Positions 11,976-23,845 of a stretch of 64,000 nt of DNA are shown piece after piece. Under the pieces are notes generated by a model. It was not told where the DNA came from and ran no database searches. It worked only from the letters and a program-made list of their open reading frames with translations. Every line of letters begins with the position of its first letter. The first letter of the stretch is position 1. Both the position numbers and the translations under genes were made by a program. The stretch spans positions 117,610,267 to 117,674,266 of the forward strand of contig OY282605.1 of assembly GCA_958298945.1 (NCBI GenBank), read 5' to 3'. The DNA comes from Atherix ibis. Taxonomy: Eukaryota > Arthropoda > Insecta > Diptera > Athericidae.

Positions 11976-13390
11976 TAGGATATAATAATTAATTGTGAAA
12001 AAAATTTAATAAGATTATCGATAATAGTTTTTATGAATTTACATCAAAAGTGAAGAAATTTTATAAGTATTTCGTTCTCATAAATGCTGATGGTTTTCGT
12101 TTATGAATACTCAGCGAAAATTTGAATTTGTTATAAAAACGAAAAATAAAAATCATAACATCCGATAATGATAAGTATTATCTGGCAAGCAAAAGATTAG
12201 AAATTTTCTTCATATCAAATTTGTCGAGTGGGCAAGCAGAATATACAATATTTTTTTTTTTTATGAGATACTATATAAAATTTAAGAACTATTCTCCGAT
12301 TAGTCATAGAAAGATAAAATTTTTTGACCAAAATTGAAGGATAACTAAAATGGTTCTTATAGCATATAAATGCGGTTTATTTCAAATATTCTATGACTCA
12401 TACTACGTACTAATAAAGTGGCTACACTAGGCTTATCTAAACATTTTATGAGTAAAGATTTATCAGGAGACAAATAAAATCAAAGTGACGAAAAACCAGA
12501 ACATTGGATTTTCTAATTTTACCTTCAGGAATAAAGAAACACCCTTTTTAGTAGAACAGAGAATTTTTAAGACAATTTTATTGGGGGGCGTATACTTACC
12601 AAAAGAAGAAGAAAAAACCATTTAAAGTAGACAAAATAGCAGATGTCAAGATTTATTAAAGGAAATTCACTAAACGATAAAATTATTCCCCCCAAAAAAA
12701 AATTTTATGGTAAAAAAAAATTATGCAAAATTTTCGAAAATGTCACAGTTGACGTTTACCATTTTTTGTTGTTGCTGTTTCCCCTTTTTTTATTCCTTAA
12801 TAATTTTTATCTAAACTAGATAATGTTTTTCTTCTTTTTCTTTTTTAATGGAGAGTTAAAAATTGGAGCTAGACCGTTTTATGCGAATAGAGAAACTAAT
12901 TGAGTGTCCAATTTCTCTGTAGTATCGGCATAATGGGACAATGAACCCCAAGCATATGTAATAGAAAATGTTTAATTCCAGACCGCACTGATAGATCATT
13001 GACCATAGATCAACTATGGTGTCAATAAAAACACAAGACGAGGCACATAAAACTAGTAGACAGACCATCTTAATAAATGACAATTAAATAATTCTCTTAC
13101 AATTCTATTATTCAATGGGCCCCCATCAAAATTTTAATATGCACATTTTATGTACCTTTAAAATTAGGACAAAAATAAGAAAAAAAATTTAAAAAAAAAA
13201 TGCATACCATATTTTAAGACCCCGGAAATTTTTTTTTCTTTTAGCCATTTTTGAAGAACCACAAAAAAATGGTTAACACTCCAAAAATCATTACTTTATA
13301 AAATTGCATGAATTCGAAAAAAAATTATGTACAAAAATTCGAATGGAATATAAATAAAATTCAAAAATTTAGACCCTATCTAAGCGTTAA
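11976..13390. other. AT-rich stretch, nothing recognised
   Basis: No repeat unit or coding signal found. The minus ORF at 12,856-13,083 has a hydrophobic, low-complexity translation and no recognised motif; it is not called. Confidence 0.45.
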
Positions 13391-13479
13391 GGTCTTCTTA
13401 TCGAATAATTGATCATAATAATAAAAATAATTCTAATTCTTGTAGATAAAATCTTCATTTTTATAGAGCTATCCGCTGA

Positions 13480-14690
13480 TTGGATTGTGCCGCCATCTTT
13501 TTTTTGAGATGTAGCCATTTTGATTTTAAAAATAACAGGCCTTTTTGGGAACCGCAAGGTTTTTTTAGAAGCCATTTTGTACGAACAATTTTTTTTTTTG
13601 GTATGTGTAAAGGCGCTAATTTAGATGCGATCATTTTTATTGATAGACTTTTCATTTTTATTTTTCGTAAGCAAAAACCTGTACTTACAAATGCGGCCAT
13701 TTTCTTTTTAGAAAAAGTAGGACATCGTTTTTTAGAAGGAATTTTGTACAACAATTCTTCTGGTAGATTAGAAAAAGCGTATTTAGAAGCTGCCATTTTT
13801 ATTACAAACAATTTCTATTGTTTTGAAAGTCAAAAATTGTCTTTTTAAATGGGACTATTTTGCTTTAAACAAATATGCCATTTTGGTAGATGAAATATTT
13901 TTTCTAGGAGACAATTTGTAGGTGTAAAAGCGTATAGTAAGATGGGATCATTTTTATTGACATACTTTTCATTTTTATTTTTGGTAAGCAAAAATCTGTA
14001 CTTGCAAATGCGGCCATTTTGTTTTTAGAAAAAATAGGACATCGTAGAAAGAGTAATGTTTATTAAAAGATAAAAGGGATTTTTGTACAATAACTTTTCT
14101 GGTAGGTTAGAAAAAGCGTATTACAATAATTTTTATTGTTTTGACAGTCCAAATTTTTTTTTCTCTTGCTCGGCCATTTTGTTTTAAACAAATGGGCAAT
14201 TTTTGAAGCTGAAATACTTTTTCTAGGAGAGATTTTGTACGAAAAATAATTCTGTAGGTGTGAAAGCGCTAGTTTAGATGGGACTATTTTTATTGATATA
14301 TTTTTTTTTTAATTTTTGGTAAGCAAATGTGTCCATTTTGTATTTTAAAAAATAGCATTTGGAAGGTATCGGTTTTTTTAGAAGGAATTTTTTTAGGTTA
14401 GAAAATGCGTTTTTAGAAACTGATATTTTATTAAAATAATTGTTTTGAAAGTCCAATTTTTTTTTTGTTCAGCCATTTTGGAAGCTGAAATACTTTTTTT
14501 AGGAGACATTTTGTACGAAAAATAATTTTGTAGGTGTGAAAGCGCATGGTTAGATAGTCAAAATTTTTTTTAAATGCGACCATTTTGTTTTAAAAAGTGA
14601 AGCATTTTGAAAATAGGCATTTTTTTAGGAGACGTTTTGTACGAACAAATATTTTTTAGTCTTAGAAGCAGCAATTTTTTATTAAAACAA
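13480..14690. repeat. Diverged tandem array with repeated GCCATTTT motifs
   Basis: A block recurs with anchors GTGTAAA or GTGTGAA at 13,605, 13,922, 14,259 and 14,534, giving spacings of 317, 337 and 275 bp. Within each unit the words GGTAAGCAAA, GCGGCCATTTT, TAGAAAAAG and GAAGGAATTTT recur in order. GCCAT occurs on the plus strand at 13,492, 13,514, 13,571, 13,696, 13,792, 13,877, 14,013, 14,173 and 14,472. Overlapping ORFs on both strands (13,461-13,811 minus, 13,480-13,848 plus) are repeat translations, not genes. Confidence 0.7.
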
Positions 14691-14699
14691 ATACGACCG

Positions 14700-15730
14700 C
14701 AAACGACGATAGAGCGGCCTTTGCTGTAATTCAGCTCGAGGACGACTCTTTTTGTGAGGCGGTAAACAATATTTTTCCTCTCAGCAGTCACTTTAAATGC
14801 ACAGCAGGGAAAAAAGGATAGTAACATTTTTATATATATCGATTTGGTCTCTGCACTCAAAGCCATAATTAATATCTTTTGTTTAATAATAAACATATCG
14901 GACTTCAAAGGGTTCTACAATAGATCATGTGAATGATCAACATTTATATTTTAGTCTCAGAGATGGAGACACTTAAAACCTGGCTTTCCAGTAACACCTT
15001 TCTCTTAACACACTAGAATCGCACGTTTCAGCCTTAATATTCTAAATATTCGGAAAGAAATTCATAGTTTTGGACCAAAAAAAATTCTCAGGATTAGAAT
15101 ATGTCATTCTGCCCCAAAATTACGGAGCTCCTCTTACTCTTGTGCATATTTTCCGAGACACAAAATTTAAGCTAAACTATCTCTTCTAACTGACTAACCG
15201 TCATATTTTGTGAATTTATTTTATTAAATTGCAACACAGAGTAGTGAGGCTATGCCGGGTCCCCAGACTGATTTTTGATCAGTAAGATTTGCGTGAGAGT
15301 GTTGCGTTAAATTTACTGCATGGGTGTGAGCATTGGGTTAGCGTTGGTGTGAGCATTGGGTTTTTTGACAGCTTTTTTCCGGCGCTAGTGGACATATAAG
15401 CCATTTACTGATTTTTACACACTCGCGCACACACACAGGACGCACCAAATGGTCTCACCAACGAACGCGTACTACTAACGCATCTAACCTAAAAATTGGT
15501 CCGAAACCGACATAATCCCACTAGTCATCCCGTTATGACATATAAAATACCCGTCGAACTCTCATACCCCTTAAATGTTCGTTGACGCTGCAGCAGTGAC
15601 CTCTGGTTCCTCATGTTCGCTTGAGTTTCTTATAAAAACTTGTACAATTTTAATTTTTTTATATTGTAATTCGTCAATAATTTTATTTGAAGTAATTCGT
15701 TATTAAAATTATGATGACATATTTTTTCTA
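14700..15730. other. Mixed stretch with small direct repeat
   Basis: The word GGTGTGAGCATTGGGTT occurs twice between about 15,323 and 15,362. Around 15,240-15,500 the composition is less AT-rich, with no clear TIR pair. No gene supported. Confidence 0.35.
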
Positions 15731-15734
15731 TATT

Positions 15735-16150
15735 AATTAGATGGCGGCCATTTTGTATGAAAAGCAAAGTTTATTTTTGATTTCCATATCAGCCATTTTG
15801 TAAGATTTTTCGAAAAGCAGATTTGTTTTTTGTTTAACAGAACAATAACCTTGCAAAAATTAAAAATTATTTTATTGGAAGCGGGCATTTTGTTTGAAAA
15901 AAAACCATTTTTAATTAGAAAATGTCAGCTAGTTTTTTTTAGAGGCGGCCATTTTGTTTTGCAAAAATTTTTGCTCACACTAAAGAGTTTTTTTTTTTAA
16001 AGCAATAATTTTATAGCAAAAAAACAGCTTTTCGGTATTAGGAGAATTTTATGCGGGCGTTAATATTTTTGTTGGGTGTTTTTTATGACGAAATTTTTTG
16101 TTTGGTAGGCATTTTGCCTACGAAAAAAATTTTGTTTTTTTTTTGGTTTT
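15735..16150. repeat. GCCATTTTG-bearing repeat related to the 13.5 kb array
   Basis: GGCCATTTTG occurs at 15,746 and 15,947, with a further GCCATTTTG at 15,792, in a context of AAAA and TTTT runs like the 13.5-14.7 kb array. It is probably a more diverged segment of the same repeat family. Confidence 0.4.
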
Positions 16151-17455
16151 TTACTTAATTCTTATTTATTAAAAATTTATTTCAAGCAATGTTATGAAAA
16201 AAAAAATAGTATCTAAACATACCATGTCAATTAACTCATTTTAATTGAAATTATTTTTTGCATAATTTATGTAGCAAAAATTGAATAATAAAATTGCAAA
16301 CGATTTTTTACAATATTGTCCACATTTACCAATTATACCATTAGTGGAAGGATTGTTTAAAATTCTAGGCATATAACAACATTTGAAAAGTGTTAAGCAT
16401 TCTTACAAGTTCAAAAAAAAAAATTACTAAATTCTAGTATTTGTTTTAATCTCAATAGGCCTAAAAATCCTAAAAGCCAATGGGGCCAACTGCCTCTTAA
16501 AATATGCAAAATTGTTAATGTCAATGGAAAATTTTTGAATATTTTTCAATGCCAGTTTTTAGAACAATAACTTAAAGGCGAGAAGAAATCACCGAAGGAA
16601 AGCGGGAAGTACGAGAACATAAGAAAATAATCAGAGACTAATAATTTTTATTCTAATCTCGTTTTATCGAAAGAAAGTATCAACAAAGTATAGTTGTTAT
16701 TAGTTCTTTACAAGAGTCGTAGAGCTATCGAACTCAGTTATTGTATTATTGTTTTTGTCATGCATTTTTCATAAAAGTCTCATTTTTTAAGGTTATAGGC
16801 CTCTTTTACCTGATCTTAAGAACAAAAAATTATAGTCCTAATTCCAATGTTTGATTTTTGTAGAAAAGTACTTTAAAAAACTACCATTTTCGATTGGTTT
16901 ATTATTTTTGCAAATTGATACTTTTTTTTCCTGATTGCTACTTAACCGCTGAAAATAAATATAAAAAAAACCACAAAAATTATTGTTATCTTATCAAGCA
17001 CATTAAGTTATTTCTAAATATGTTCACTAATTTGAATTTATTCTAGTAAATAAGCGTGATAAGATAACAAATTGGATTTGCAACTTTTTAATGTTTTTTT
17101 TTACCATCGCAATTCTTTCAGTTGGAATAACAAAATTGATTAATCTCTCATTTTACCGAATTGCAGTATTTATTTTTTATTTTAAAGAGCCTAAAATGGC
17201 AAAATTCAATTCGTACTTTTTTTGTAACAACATTTTTTTATTCTTTTTTATAATAGACAAGTTCCTGTTCAGCTCAGAATAATTAATTCACGTGTGTTCT
17301 ATGATCATACACATATTAAAAAACTTCGTATACGTTATTTTTTTATACTAAATAGACTGAGCCAAATTGCAAAGTGTTTGATAAATTCGTTAAAAAATTA
17401 CAAATTATGACTGTTTAGTCAATAAATAAAAATAAAAAATAGAAACAAATACATT
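16151..17455. other. AT-rich stretch, nothing recognised
   Basis: No repeat unit, TIR or exon-like signal found. The plus ORF at 17,091-17,282 is Phe/Ile-rich and looks compositional. Confidence 0.4.
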
Positions 17456-17459
17456 TGCT

Positions 17460-19910
17460 AAAAATAACGCCATCTATGTGTGCTAATTTCAATATGGAAA
17501 CTACTCAGTTGTAGTCTTGAGCTTCTGTAGAAAAAATAAATTCTGTTCAATTTTTTCCTTAATTCCCAGTTTTTTCAGAGATGAGAAAAAATTACAAAAA
17601 AAAATCCGGGCAATTTTCGTAGATTGTGTTCGAAAAAAATAGTCCTAACAAAGTGAACGCCATCTGTGAACAGGTTGAAATCGACTGAACGTCATCTTAG
17701 AAATTTAAAATTATAAAATATGCGATAAATTTGTTAAAAAATTACAAATTGTTAAATGATTCTTTTTTACTTAATAAAAAGGAAAAAATCAAATATGAAA
17801 AATAAATCAACCAATATTAACGCCATCTGTGAGTTATAATTTCAACTAAGAAAATTACGTCTCACTAAATTTTTTTTTTTTAATTGTCTTTAAGCTGATC
17901 AGTTTTTTTTTTCTCGAGCAGTTTCTATTGTATAAAAAAATAAAGTCTGATAAAAGGCAAATATTTTTTAAGGATTTTTTTTTGTATGTGAAAATTGTGA
18001 GAAAACTTGAAAAACAATTTTTGCTTAATTCCCAGAAAACTACAAAAACAATTTTTTAGAGATGAGAAATTTGAGCAATTCTCGTAGGTGGCGTTCGAAA
18101 GCAACGCCATCTGCGAATAGGCTTAACTACATTGAATGGCATTTTATAAATTTGAAATTAATTTGTTTAAAAATAATTTTGAACGATTTAATTTGTAGTT
18201 AAAAAAAATTTTAAATAGAATAATCGGAAACATAATTAGAAAAAAAAGGAATAATAAAAACCAAAATACGAAAAATAAATTCACCAAATTTAACGCCATC
18301 TGTGAGTTATAATTTCAACTAAGAAAATATCGTATCACTAAATTCTTATTTCCTTTTTAATTTTTCTGTTTAAACTGATCAGTTTTTATTCGTCTCGAGC
18401 AGTTTCTATAAAAAAAAAGGCAAACATTTTTTAAGGATATTTTTTGAAAAACAATTTTTCCTTAATTCCCAGAAAACTACAAAAATAATTTTTTAAAGAT
18501 GAGAAATTTGAGCAATTCTCGTAGGTGGCGTTCGAAAGCAACGCCATCTGTGAATAGGCTGAAATACATTGAATGTCATTTTATAAATTTGAAATTAATT
18601 TGTTTAAAAGTAATTTTCAACAATTTCATTTTTAGTACATAAAAATTTAAAAAAAAATAATCGGAAACATAAAAACCATATTTAACGCCATCTATGAGTT
18701 ATAAATTCAACTAAGAAAATTACGTGCCGCTAAATTTCAATTATTTTTGTTATTTTTTGAGCTGATCTGAAAAAGTCTGATAAAAGTAAAATGTAAGGAA
18801 TTTTTTTATATGAAAATTACAACACTTTTTCCCTTTACAATTTTTTAATAGACTAGAAAAAAATATAAAAATTGGGTCAGTAAAAAAATATCTTTAATAA
18901 AAGCAATTCAAATAATTAATCTTTAGTCAATAAAAATAGAAATAAAAATTAATTTTTGTAGAACAAAAATAGTAAAAACTAAGTTAGAAATACTTTCACT
19001 AAATTCATGTTAATTTTTTTTTATTTTTCTGAATTGCTCAGAAATAAGGTCTGATAAAAAGAAAAAAAAATTTGAGACATTTTAATTACGAAAATATAAA
19101 TTTCTTTCCTGTTTTTCCTAAATTTTAAATAAATTAAAACTAAAATTAGAATAAAAAAAAGTATAAACATTGGGTAAATAAGAAAAATATCTTACATAAA
19201 AGCAACTCCATCTGTGAATAGATTTACTTACACTGAACGCCATCTATGAGCATTTATATAAAAAAGTGCAAATTTTAGAAATTTTAAGTCTTGTAAATAA
19301 ATATTTTCATTCGGTATTTTTGTCCTTAACTGGCTTAGTCGTGTTTTCTTCGGTATTTTTTAATTAAAAAATGTTTATAGAAATTCAAGTTGAGGGATTA
19401 AAAATAATAAAAAAAAAACACTATTTCTATAAGGAGCAGGGGGTGGAAATTATTAAAATTGAAATAGAAAAATTGACTTTATGCAAAAGCAACGCCATCT
19501 GTGACTTAGGCTACATACATTGCACGCCATCTAATAAGCAGTAAATTTAAAGAGTCCAAATTTAAAAATTTTAAGTCTTGTCAAAAAACTTTTCATTCGG
19601 CATTTTCGCCCTTTACTGGCTTAGTCGTGTTTTCTTCGATATTTTTTGATTAAAAAATGTTTATAGAAATTAAAGTTGAGGGATTAAAAATACTCGTTAA
19701 GCCAACCAATGAGTTGTGTTCATTAGGAGGGGGGGGGGGGGGGGTGTTGTACGGTATGGTTAGTGGAGTTAATTTTTAGTTAAAAATATTCCTATTCAAA
19801 AAGAAATTTATAAATAGCAAAATGACTTTATGCAGAAGCAATGTAATCTGTCAGGAAGCCGAATTGATTCAGCAATAGTAACGCCATCTATGAGAAAACT
19901 CACCCCGAAT
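17460..19910. repeat. Tandem repeat array with recurrent AACGCCATCT
   Basis: The word ACGCCATCT recurs near 17,468, 17,660, 17,821, 18,103, 18,293, 18,541, 18,686, 19,242, 19,492, 19,525 and 19,881. A longer block beginning GATGAGAAA starts at 17,580, 18,061 and 18,498, giving units of 481 and 437 bp. A second block with TGGCTTAGTCGTGTTTTC starts at 19,331 and 19,617, 286 bp apart. The array is diverged by point changes and indels. The minus ORF at 17,925-18,110 is a repeat translation. Confidence 0.75.
19729..19744 (+). repeat. Run of 16 G
   Basis: An uninterrupted G run inside the repeat array. Such runs are prone to sequencing and assembly length error. Confidence 0.9.
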
Positions 19911-20365
19911 CATTAAATGACAATAACTCAAAAATGGAAAATTTCTCAATATTTTTTTTTTTTTAAATTCTCTTTTATTAAAATATAAATGAAAACAAAA
20001 AAAAGAAAATAATAGGAAATAAGAAATTTATTCAAATTGGAGGTTTACAAAATTAAATTGTTAACTTTCAAATTGAATTAATACCAAAAAACAATTTTAA
20101 AAAATTCCTACATAAATTCCAAATTATTTAAGAGAAAATTGTACCGCCAAATATTTATGAAAATTAACAAACCAATACTAAAGGCAAGAAAAGTTTAAAA
20201 AATAAAATTGCCAAAATCTTCTAAAGGAGTAACACCAACTTTCATGAATTTTCATACTTAACTTTTCACGGTTTTCCTCCAATGACTACTTTTCGAGTTT
20301 CGTATTAAAGTAAAATTTTACAGCGAAGAAAATTATGACGAGGGTTGGCAATGGGGGATGTTTTC
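19911..20365. other. AT-rich stretch, nothing recognised
   Basis: A-rich on the plus strand, without repeat structure or coding signal. Confidence 0.4.
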
Positions 20366-20620
20366 CTAAAACAATAATTCGAAACTGTACTCGACAAAGA
20401 GCTCCTCTTGTCTAAATGGATTTACATATTTTTCGAGTGGGCGGATATCGTGCACAACTTTCTGCCGTAATACATTTTCTACACTCGAAAACGAAACCGA
20501 ATGTTCTCCTTGAGGGTTGACGTCCTTGAGAATTGTTCTGCCATCGAACATAAATAGCTCAGCAATAGCTGTTTGGGATGCCATCCACGTTACTATGGCA
20601 TCGATTTTTAATTTAATCAT
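20366..20620 (-). CDS. Possible exon, unknown protein
   Basis: An 84-codon open frame on the minus strand, ending in TAG, in a patch clearly less AT-rich than its flanks. The translation has balanced composition, for example AELFMFDGRTILKDVNPQGE and EKYVNPFRQEELFVEYSFEL, unlike the Phe/Lys-rich chance ORFs nearby. The Met at 20,620 need not be a start, because the frame could enter from an acceptor just upstream. I do not recognise the family. It could be the last exon of a minus-strand gene whose earlier exon lies near 23.7 kb, or a fragment of an unknown element. Confidence 0.3.
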   Translation of the reverse strand: MIKLKIDAIVTWMASQTAIAELFMFDGRTILKDVNPQGEHSVSFSSVENVLRQKVVHDIRPLEKYVNPFRQEELFVEYSFELLF

Positions 20621-20639
20621 TGGACTATTCGGATTAGTA

Positions 20640-21427
20640 GTCTTTTTAAGGGAATAATAGAAAATTAACCAAAAAATATATTATTTTCTGTTCACTATCT
20701 GGAAGAAAAAAATTATTTGAATTTGTTTTTCCGTTTCACATAGAAACTCGGTACCATCCAGTATTTGAATGGTCTTCAAAATACTTTCGGAATAGTCGGA
20801 TTCTACCCAAAATTATATTAAAATATGCATAATTCCTTAAGTGATTGCTACAGTTTTAAATCCTATTTTTCTAATCGATATATTTGTCAAGACCAACAGT
20901 GCTCGTTAATGTGAGTATTACGACAAGAGAATAATTTAAATGAAAGATTATAATCGAATTCGTATTTATTTTTATAAATATTAGCAACAAATTATTTTGC
21001 AAGTTGTAAAAATAATATTTTTTTGGTTGACAAAAAGTTTTTGTTTTTCGTATAATGAATGATTTATTTTTCACGTGACTTTCTTAACGATATTACAGTT
21101 ATCGAATATGCAAATTTGCATCTTGTTAAACTTTCAGAAAATCCATATTAGATATTACATTAGCAAAGAAGGACAATAATTTAATCGAGGGCATCATGAC
21201 TAGAAGGCTACTGACACACAAATTTCACTTTAACTTATTCATGTCAGACGTTATCATCAAAACAAGAAATCAGATTTGTTTAAAATGGCAAATAACGATT
21301 AGTAGTAGTTCGATAACCATAATACCATTTCAAAGACACTCACCATTCGTAATAGGGTCCTAAGTAATCGTCTGTGATATGATTTTAATTTGGTTTACCA
21401 TTTTCTCTTCTAATGTTCGTTAAGTAA
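20640..21427. other. AT-rich stretch, nothing recognised
   Basis: No repeat or element boundary seen until the mariner tail at about 21,428. The minus ORF at 20,871-21,074 looks compositional. Confidence 0.4.
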
Positions 21428-22080
21428 TACTGGGTGGTTATAAAAAATGCCACCAGGGGGACACAATAAAACATACCGCCAGGAGGCGCTGACATAAATG
21501 GTTATCCAATTTGGATTTCAGAAAGTCAAGTTAAATAAAAGCCATTTTAAATTCAGGTTTCGATGGATTTTTTATTTTATTATATTGTTTGGACCTTGCC
21601 ATTTTTTTGTCAAAAAAATCATTTTTAATTAAAATGACGACCACAAGACTTCTTCCAGAACCTCAATTCTTTTGTAATAATTTTTAATGATTTTTTAGAG
21701 GTAACAGTCGGCTCATTCTTCATTTGCAGAGAAAAACGGATTCAGATCAAAATGCACGCCATATAATCGTATTTTTGCAGATACAATGGCTTCTTCATAT
21801 CTGCTTATATGGGTTTTCAGAGCCTCATATATGTTCATTTGGCTTATTTACGTACCTACGTACTGAGCGTCTCGAGGGGCTACGACAGAATCACTAGTTT
21901 TTAACGCGTTGTTTCCTGACTAAAAGATCCATAAAAAATTGCCAACCTTAATCCCAACAAATGTCACCTTTAATGATCATGCTATCCCGTAATTATAGAA
22001 ACCAGAATTGCCTCTAAGACTAAGTAAAGAGGTAAAAAAAAGGGGCAGCTGTCAAAACTATACATTATGTCTTATCATTT
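21428..22080 (-). mobile_element. Degraded DD41D mariner copy, minus strand
   Basis: The low-coordinate end has ACTGGGTGG and GCCACCAGGGGG, matching the 3' tail of the family. A C-terminal block follows, where the minus strand of GGACCTTGCCATTTTT corresponds to the conserved tail. Near 21,810-21,880 the minus strand gives a YVNKPNEH-like block next to the first-Asp site. The high-coordinate end has CAGCTGTCAAAACT, the family's end core. The copy is only about 650 bp, with large internal deletions and no open frame. Confidence 0.6.
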
Positions 22081-22124
22081 ATTCACATTGATTTTAAAAA
22101 TTTTAGAATTTTAAAGTGGCATAA

Positions 22125-23330
22125 AAATACGTGCGTTCTCAACATTCTTTAATTAGGACCCTAAAGCTTTGGTCTCCTATTTATGAGACTATGCTGATTT
22201 TTGTTTAACGATTTTTTCCGCCCAAAATTCGTGTTTTATGCACATTTTAAGAAATATATTAAATCGCTAGTGTAGTCAACATTCTTCTATTAGGACCCTA
22301 AAGCGCTTGCTACTGATAAGTTAGACTGGGTGGATTTTTAGTTTTTTTACGAATTCATTCGTATTTAATGAGTCCTCTTTGGAATTTAAAGGTGGTAGAA
22401 ATACGTTCTCAACATTCTTTAATTAAGACCATAAAGCTTTGGTCTATTATGGATCATGAAGATTTTTATTTAAAGTGTTGCTTCTCCAAAATTCGTGTTT
22501 TAAGCACATTCTTCGAATTATTACCTGAATGAAATTGCTCGTACAGTTAGCATTGTTCTTTTAGGACCCTATAAAAAAGGGCCTGTACTTACGCATTATT
22601 TACTTAAGACCCTATAGCTTTACTCTTATATTTATGAGACACTGTCAGTTAACAATTTTATCAAAAAAATTTATTTATGCAGGTTTTTCAAATTATTAGC
22701 TGCACGAAATTGCACGTATATACAACCATCTTCTCTTAGGACCCTGTAGCGTACTCTTCTGATAGATGAGCCCTTGTGGAGTTTTAGTTTAAAAAAATCA
22801 TTCGTATTTTATGTGCCCCTTTGGAACGTGAGTTCTCAATATTCTTTAATTAAAAGATATGTGCGTTCTCAACATTTTTTAATTAAGACCCTAAAGCTTT
22901 GATCTCTTATTTATGAGACTATGCGGATTGTCGTTTAATGATTGCCCTCTCCAAAAATTCGTGTTTATACACATTTTAAGAAATATATTAAATCGCTGGT
23001 GTGGTCAACATTTTTCTCTTAGGACCCTAAAGCACTAGCTTCTGATAGATTAGATCGTGTGAATTTTTAATTTCAAAAAATTCATTCGTATTTTATGAGT
23101 CCCCTTTGGAAATTAAAGATATTAAAAAATACGTACGTTCTCAACATTCTTAAATTAAGACCCTAAAACTTTGGTCACTTATGAGACTCAATGATCAACA
23201 AACATTCTTATTTTAGGACCCTATAGCGTTGGTATCTATATCGAGAATATCATCCAAACTGCATGAAATTGGATGTGTAGTCAACCTTCTTTATTTAAGA
23301 CCCACTTAACGTTGGTATCCGCTCTTATTA
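22125..23330. repeat. Satellite-like array, alternating related units
   Basis: The phrase TTAGGACCCTAAAGC, or a close variant, recurs about every 100-145 bp, roughly ten times (near 22,155, 22,283, 22,428, 22,563, 22,603, 22,737, 22,887, 23,022, 23,157, 23,214 and 23,300). Two alternating contexts follow it: one with CTTTGGTCT and TTTATGAGAC, the other with CGCTTGCT or CACTAGCTTCTGATAG. The true unit is therefore a dimer of about 250 bp. The word GTTCTCAACATTCTT precedes many units. No coding frame. Confidence 0.75.
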
Positions 23331-23660
23331 TTATTTAAAGTTTGTTGATCATTTCTTCCAAATTTTGCAGCCAACATTTTTTGGTGTTAAAGTCCTTATT
23401 AAATTTTCATCCTAAACCAAAATTCCAGATAATTTCAACACCGTAACCAAAATTGTTAATCCAAACTGATTTCGGGAGATTTCCAAAGTTCTTTAAAGGG
23501 ATTATCTTATCAGAAGGTAGGAAACGACTGACTAATCCGTTTCTTTTGTTTTAATAGTGGAAAAACGTTCTTTCATAAGGTAACGATCAATAACTCATGT
23601 CTAGACGTGATTATTGGTCACAACCAAATGAATTTTGTTAATCTTGTGTGGAATGGCAAT
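23331..23660. other. AT-rich stretch next to the array
   Basis: Nothing recognised. Composition becomes more mixed towards 23,580. Confidence 0.4.
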
Positions 23661-23670
23661 TGTTACTCAC

Positions 23671-23845
23671 TATTTAAAAGTGCATCGACACTCGAACCCA
23701 TCCACATGGCATGAAAATTAGCATATTTGGCCGTGGCAAGTGCGAATGTCCGTCTTCGTGAAAATGGCAAACGGTAGTAAATTATCAGAGACCAACGTTG
23801 CAATAAAACAAAGCCGATTAGTTGGCACATTAGAACTGAGGCCAT
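23671..23845 (-). CDS. Possible first coding exon, unknown protein
   Basis: A minus-strand frame starts with ATG at 23,845 and reads MASVLMCQLIGFVLLQRW, a hydrophobic start, then a basic stretch RLPFSRRRTF and NFHAMWMGSSVDALLN. At 23,670 the minus strand reads GTGAGT, a good splice donor, so the exon would end at 23,671; without splicing the frame stops two codons later. The local sequence is less AT-rich than the flanks. The hydrophobic start could be a signal anchor or first membrane segment. I do not recognise the family, and no second exon was confirmed. Confidence 0.3.

Noticed and set aside
13461..13848. Overlapping 116- and 122-codon ORFs on opposite strands
   Set aside because: Both translate the GCCATTTT repeat array; low-complexity and mutually exclusive.
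22125..23330. CRISPR-like regular repeats
   Set aside because: Units are long, diverged and without unique spacers, in an insect-like nuclear context; this is a satellite-type array.
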